Source: Sandaracinus sp. (GTDB taxonomy: Bacteria; Myxococcota_A; Polyangia; Polyangiales; Houyiibacteriaceae). From it: DNA of 64,000 bases. A program made the position numbers and the translations under genes. The notes beneath the pieces are model-generated. The model had not been told where the DNA came from, made no database searches, and saw only the letters and a list, made by a program, of their open reading frames with translations. The stretch is from positions 1 through 64,000 of the forward strand of contig PABA01000182.1 of the NCBI GenBank assembly GCA_002699025.1, read 5' to 3'. Shown piece after piece: positions 61,350 through 64,000 of the stretch (position 1 is its first letter; each line of letters opens with the position of its first letter).

Positions 61350-63653
61350 TCAGTGGGAGATGAGGTTGCCGAGGAAAGCGGAGAAGCCGCCGCTCCCGCC
61401 GCAGGCGCCGCCGGAGCCTCCGGCCTCGGAGCAGGAGTCGGCCACGCTGCCGGCGTCGGCGTCGCCGAAGCTCACGCGACGCAGGCGCGCGCGCCAGGCC
61501 ATGTCCCACATCCACTCGATGCGGGCCTTGTCCGCCTCGCCGGAGCGCTCGCAGCAGTAGAGGCCGCGCTCGAGCGGGCCGTCGCGCCAGCCCTCGTCCT
61601 GGTTCCAGTAGAACTCGGCCTGGGCGAGGCTGAAGTGGGACATCGTCTCGGCGAGGGTCCGGAAGGCCTGCATGACGCCGCCCTCGGCCTCGTCGGGGTT
61701 CTCCGCCCAGGTGGCGATGCGCACGCCGGCCTCGCCCGTGCCGGGCAGGTCGTTGGCGTAGGCGATGGCGCGGAGCTGGAAGTCCCCGTCGCCGAGGTAG
61801 AGGTCGCCGTCGCCGGAGCTCTCGTTCCGCGGGCAGGCCGTGCGCGGGAAGCCGCGGCTCCGCCAGCGACAGACCTGATCCGGGCAGCCCCACTCGCCGC
61901 CGGTGCAGCTGGTGTTCGTGGCCGGCTCGCCGAGCTCCATGGAGACCGTGTCGGTCGAGGTCTTCGTGCAGTTGGAGATCTCGTAGACGATGCGCACGCG
62001 GCGGGTGAAGTCCTCCACGTTCGAGGGCGTGGCGCTGGTGCGCATGCGCTCGAGGGCGCGGTCCCGATCGGGGAGTGAGGTGCAGTTCTCGTTCAGGAGA
62101 CAGGTCGGGAGCGCGCCCGGGCAGTCGCCGTCCGGCACCTCGTACTGGCAGGCGGCCCGCCAGGGACCGAGGCGCGGCCCCCAGCCCTCGCGCTGGCAGA
62201 TGAGGATGTTGCTCGCGCCGCGCCGGTTGTTCTGCTCGAGGAGCTGCCAGTTGGTCTCGCTCCGCTCGACGGTCTCGCTGCGGACCTCGCAGGTGCCGTC
62301 GCCGGGCTCGACCTTGTAGTACATCAGGTACCGGTTCTCTTCCGTGTAGCTGAAGTTCTCGAGGTCCCGGTCGCGGCTCCGGTTGCACTGGCTCGCGGCG
62401 TCGGTGGCGTTGTTCTGGCAGTCGTTGAGCTGCCCCGAGTCGAGCGAGGGGATCGTGTAGGTCGTGCCGGGCGCCGACTCGCCGGGGATCTCCGCCTTGT
62501 CCGCGCAGGGGCCCCGCGCCTCGAAGTCGCGGTTCTCCTCGCAGGCGGTGCCGTCCATGCACTCGAAGATGCCGACGACCCGGAGCTGGTCCCGGTAGTC
62601 GTCGCAGACGCTCTCACGCGCCGACTGGCAGGCCGCCGAGTCGCGGTCGCTCGAGCAGGGAGAACAGCCTGGATAGGAGACGACCGTTCCATCCGGGTTG
62701 ATGCAGTTCTGCGCGCACGCTTGCTGGACGTCGCTCTCCGGGTAGCCGACTTGGTTCTCGACTTCGACCGAGGGTGGGTCGACCGATTCTCCCGGTCTCG
62801 CCCCGCAGAAGTACACGGCGAGGGCGCGGACCATGCCGCCGATGGCGCCGGAGACGGCGTCGCCGATCTTGTCGCCGAAGGGCAGGATGCGGAAGGGCGC
62901 GGCCATGAGCTCGGCCACCATCACCGAGGCGCGGTCGCATATCTCGCGCACCTCGTGGTCTTCGACTGGGAGGGCGCCCCATGGGGGCCAGACGAAGCCG
63001 AAGGTCGATGGCGGTGAATAGGTGTCCGTCGCCGACATGGTGTCGACGGCTCTCGCCTGTCCGAGCGCGGGCCAGGCCAGGCGTATGGCGTTCTGGATCT
63101 GGCTGCAGACCACCGTGACCCGCTTCACGGCGCGCTCGACCTGCTGGATGACGCGGTTGAGCTGGGTGTTCATCTGCCCGAGGGTGGGCAGGGCGGCGCA
63201 GCCGACGCCGGGGAAGAAACAGAGGGCGGTCGCGATGATCGTGCCGATGGCGAGGAGCACCTGGACGATCTTCAGGGCGATCAGGATCGCCATGGCGACG
63301 GCCATGATGATGTTCAGCAGGACGATCAGGTTCATCCCGCGCGCGTTCATCACGGCGGCCGAGAAGGCGCCGGCGTCGGCGGCGTCCTGCATGCGCTCGC
63401 GGAAGGCGATCGACTCGCCGATGCCGACCATGTAGTAGAGCATCCCGACCAGGAACACGGCCATGAAGATGCCCATCAGCATGATGGCGCCGCTCGTGTC
63501 CCGGCGGAGGCTGCGCCGCACGGGCCCGTCGACCTGGTGCGCGTCGACCTGGTGCGCGTCGACCCGGTGCGCTTCGAACCGGTGCGCGTCGACCGCCCGC
63601 TCTCGGGAGCCGCCCGTGCCCGTGTCGAAGAGCAGGCTTCGCAATCCATCCAT
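61350..63653 (-). CDS. Tad-domain (TadG-like) membrane protein, large
   Basis: A 767-residue protein. The N-terminal segment RRDTSGAIMLMGIFMAVFLVG and DAGAFSAA match the Tad/TadG N-terminal domain, an inner-membrane anchor of pilus-associated proteins. Two further hydrophobic stretches lie near 120-150. The large C-terminal part is Cys-rich (over 40 Cys) and low in recognisable domains. Residues about 20-42 are VDAHQ repeats encoded by a minisatellite. TadG-like proteins carry the sequence to the cell surface; the exact role is inferred. TGATG overlap with the upstream gene. Confidence 0.8.
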   Translation of the reverse strand: MDGLRSLLFDTGTGGSRERAVDAHRFEAHRVDAHQVDAHQVDGPVRRSLRRDTSGAIMLMGIFMAVFLVGMLYYMVGIGESIAFRERMQDAADAGAFSAAVMNARGMNLIVLLNIIMAVAMAILIALKIVQVLLAIGTIIATALCFFPGVGCAALPTLGQMNTQLNRVIQQVERAVKRVTVVCSQIQNAIRLAWPALGQARAVDTMSATDTYSPPSTFGFVWPPWGALPVEDHEVREICDRASVMVAELMAAPFRILPFGDKIGDAVSGAIGGMVRALAVYFCGARPGESVDPPSVEVENQVGYPESDVQQACAQNCINPDGTVVSYPGCSPCSSDRDSAACQSARESVCDDYRDQLRVVGIFECMDGTACEENRDFEARGPCADKAEIPGESAPGTTYTIPSLDSGQLNDCQNNATDAASQCNRSRDRDLENFSYTEENRYLMYYKVEPGDGTCEVRSETVERSETNWQLLEQNNRRGASNILICQREGWGPRLGPWRAACQYEVPDGDCPGALPTCLLNENCTSLPDRDRALERMRTSATPSNVEDFTRRVRIVYEISNCTKTSTDTVSMELGEPATNTSCTGGEWGCPDQVCRWRSRGFPRTACPRNESSGDGDLYLGDGDFQLRAIAYANDLPGTGEAGVRIATWAENPDEAEGGVMQAFRTLAETMSHFSLAQAEFYWNQDEGWRDGPLERGLYCCERSGEADKARIEWMWDMAWRARLRRVSFGDADAGSVADSCSEAGGSGGACGGSGGFSAFLGNLISH
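63528..63597. repeat. 15-bp minisatellite inside the TadG-like gene
   Basis: Five copies of GTCGACCTGGTGCGC-type units encode VDAHQ-like repeats directly before the membrane helix. Being a multiple of three, the array can expand or contract in frame. Confidence 0.85.
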
Positions 63654-64000
63654 CACGGGCAGACCTCGCTGGAGTTGCAGGCGCAGCCGCGGCCCACGTG
63701 GCAGGTGTTCGAGCGGCTGATGCAGGTGTCGCCGCAGGCGTAGCCGGAGCTGCAGACGCGGCAGCACGAGCCGCGGTCCACGCAGCTCTCGCTGCCGCCT
63801 CCGCTACCGCCGCCGCCGCTGCCCCCGCTCGAGCTGGCGTCGGACTCGGCGCCCTGCTCGCTCGCGTACTGATACTCCGCGCCCTGGTAGAGCATCGTCG
63901 ACTCGGCGCGGAGGATGTGGAAGCAGGACTGGAGCAGGTTGGCGAGCATGCCGAGGAAGCCGCTGCCCTCGCCCATGATCGGGTACATGGCGCCGCCGAG
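63653..64000 (-). CDS. Partial or small Cys-rich protein ahead of the TadG-like gene
   Basis: The frame is open to the window edge, so the gene may continue beyond it; an internal ATG at 63988 would give 111 residues. The product has a short hydrophobic N-terminal stretch (GFLGMLANLLQSCFHI), a Ser/Gly linker and a C-terminal Cys cluster CCRVCSSGYACGDTC followed by CHVGRGCAC. This Cys pattern I have seen in many uncharacterised bacterial proteins, but no function is known to me. Its stop overlaps the TadG-like start (TGATG). Confidence 0.6.
   Translation of the reverse strand, partial: LGGAMYPIMGEGSGFLGMLANLLQSCFHILRAESTMLYQGAEYQYASEQGAESDASSSGGSGGGGSGGGSESCVDRGSCCRVCSSGYACGDTCISRSNTCHVGRGCACNSSEVCP

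Overview
The window comes from a very high-GC deltaproteobacterial-type genome, most likely a myxobacterium of the Polyangia/Sandaracinus kind (Myxococcota). The signs are many secreted lipoproteins with a lipobox followed by Asp/Pro/Gly-rich linkers, a MopE-type metal-binding motif next to a GCSC-plus-Arg-tail C-terminal sorting signal (MYXO-CTERM), a Hanks-type Ser/Thr kinase, PilZ and FHA proteins, and a near-consensus sigma-54 promoter. The GC content creates very long antisense open frames; these were discarded in favour of frames with recognisable domains, signal peptides and coupled starts.

Layout. 1-610: nested tandem repeats. 0.6-9.4 kb: a membrane metallophosphoesterase coupled to a COG3146-type acyltransferase, an SDR oxidoreductase, a soluble Ser/Thr kinase, an M23 peptidase/lipoprotein pair, an orphan XdhC and a YdcZ-type transporter. 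9.5-17.4 kb: two PilZ proteins, a thioredoxin, a PNGase F-type lipoprotein with an added thioredoxin-like domain, malic enzyme MaeB and phosphatidylserine synthase. 17.4-26.4 kb: a three-gene operon with a PMT-like GT-C membrane enzyme, then a VWA lipoprotein and two further lipoproteins. 26.5-31.5 kb: a GlcD-like FAD dehydrogenase facing a complete pdhA-pdhB-pdhC operon. 31.9-41.0 kb: two giant paralogous metzincin lipoproteins behind a sigma-54 promoter. 41.6-48.2 kb: an esterase, an AmpG-like permease, an amine oxidase, a PLP dehydratase, a small membrane protein and a second GT-C-like membrane protein.

48.4-64.0 kb is a Tad (tight adherence)/type IVc pilus locus on the minus strand: pseudopilin/Tad-domain proteins, CpaB, the secretin CpaC, TadA, TadB and TadC, followed by accessory genes. 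Its special features are an FHA domain fused to TadA, two more proteins with degenerate FHA-like domains plus a membrane segment, and a second CpaF-type ATPase coupled to a TPR lipoprotein. No Flp pilin, prepilin peptidase or TadZ/CpaE is visible; they must lie elsewhere.

A recurring pattern is that many intergenic gaps carry their own unrelated minisatellite (units of about 12-23 bp), and two genes have such repeats inside their coding regions. No rRNA, tRNA, CRISPR array, insertion sequence or prophage was seen.
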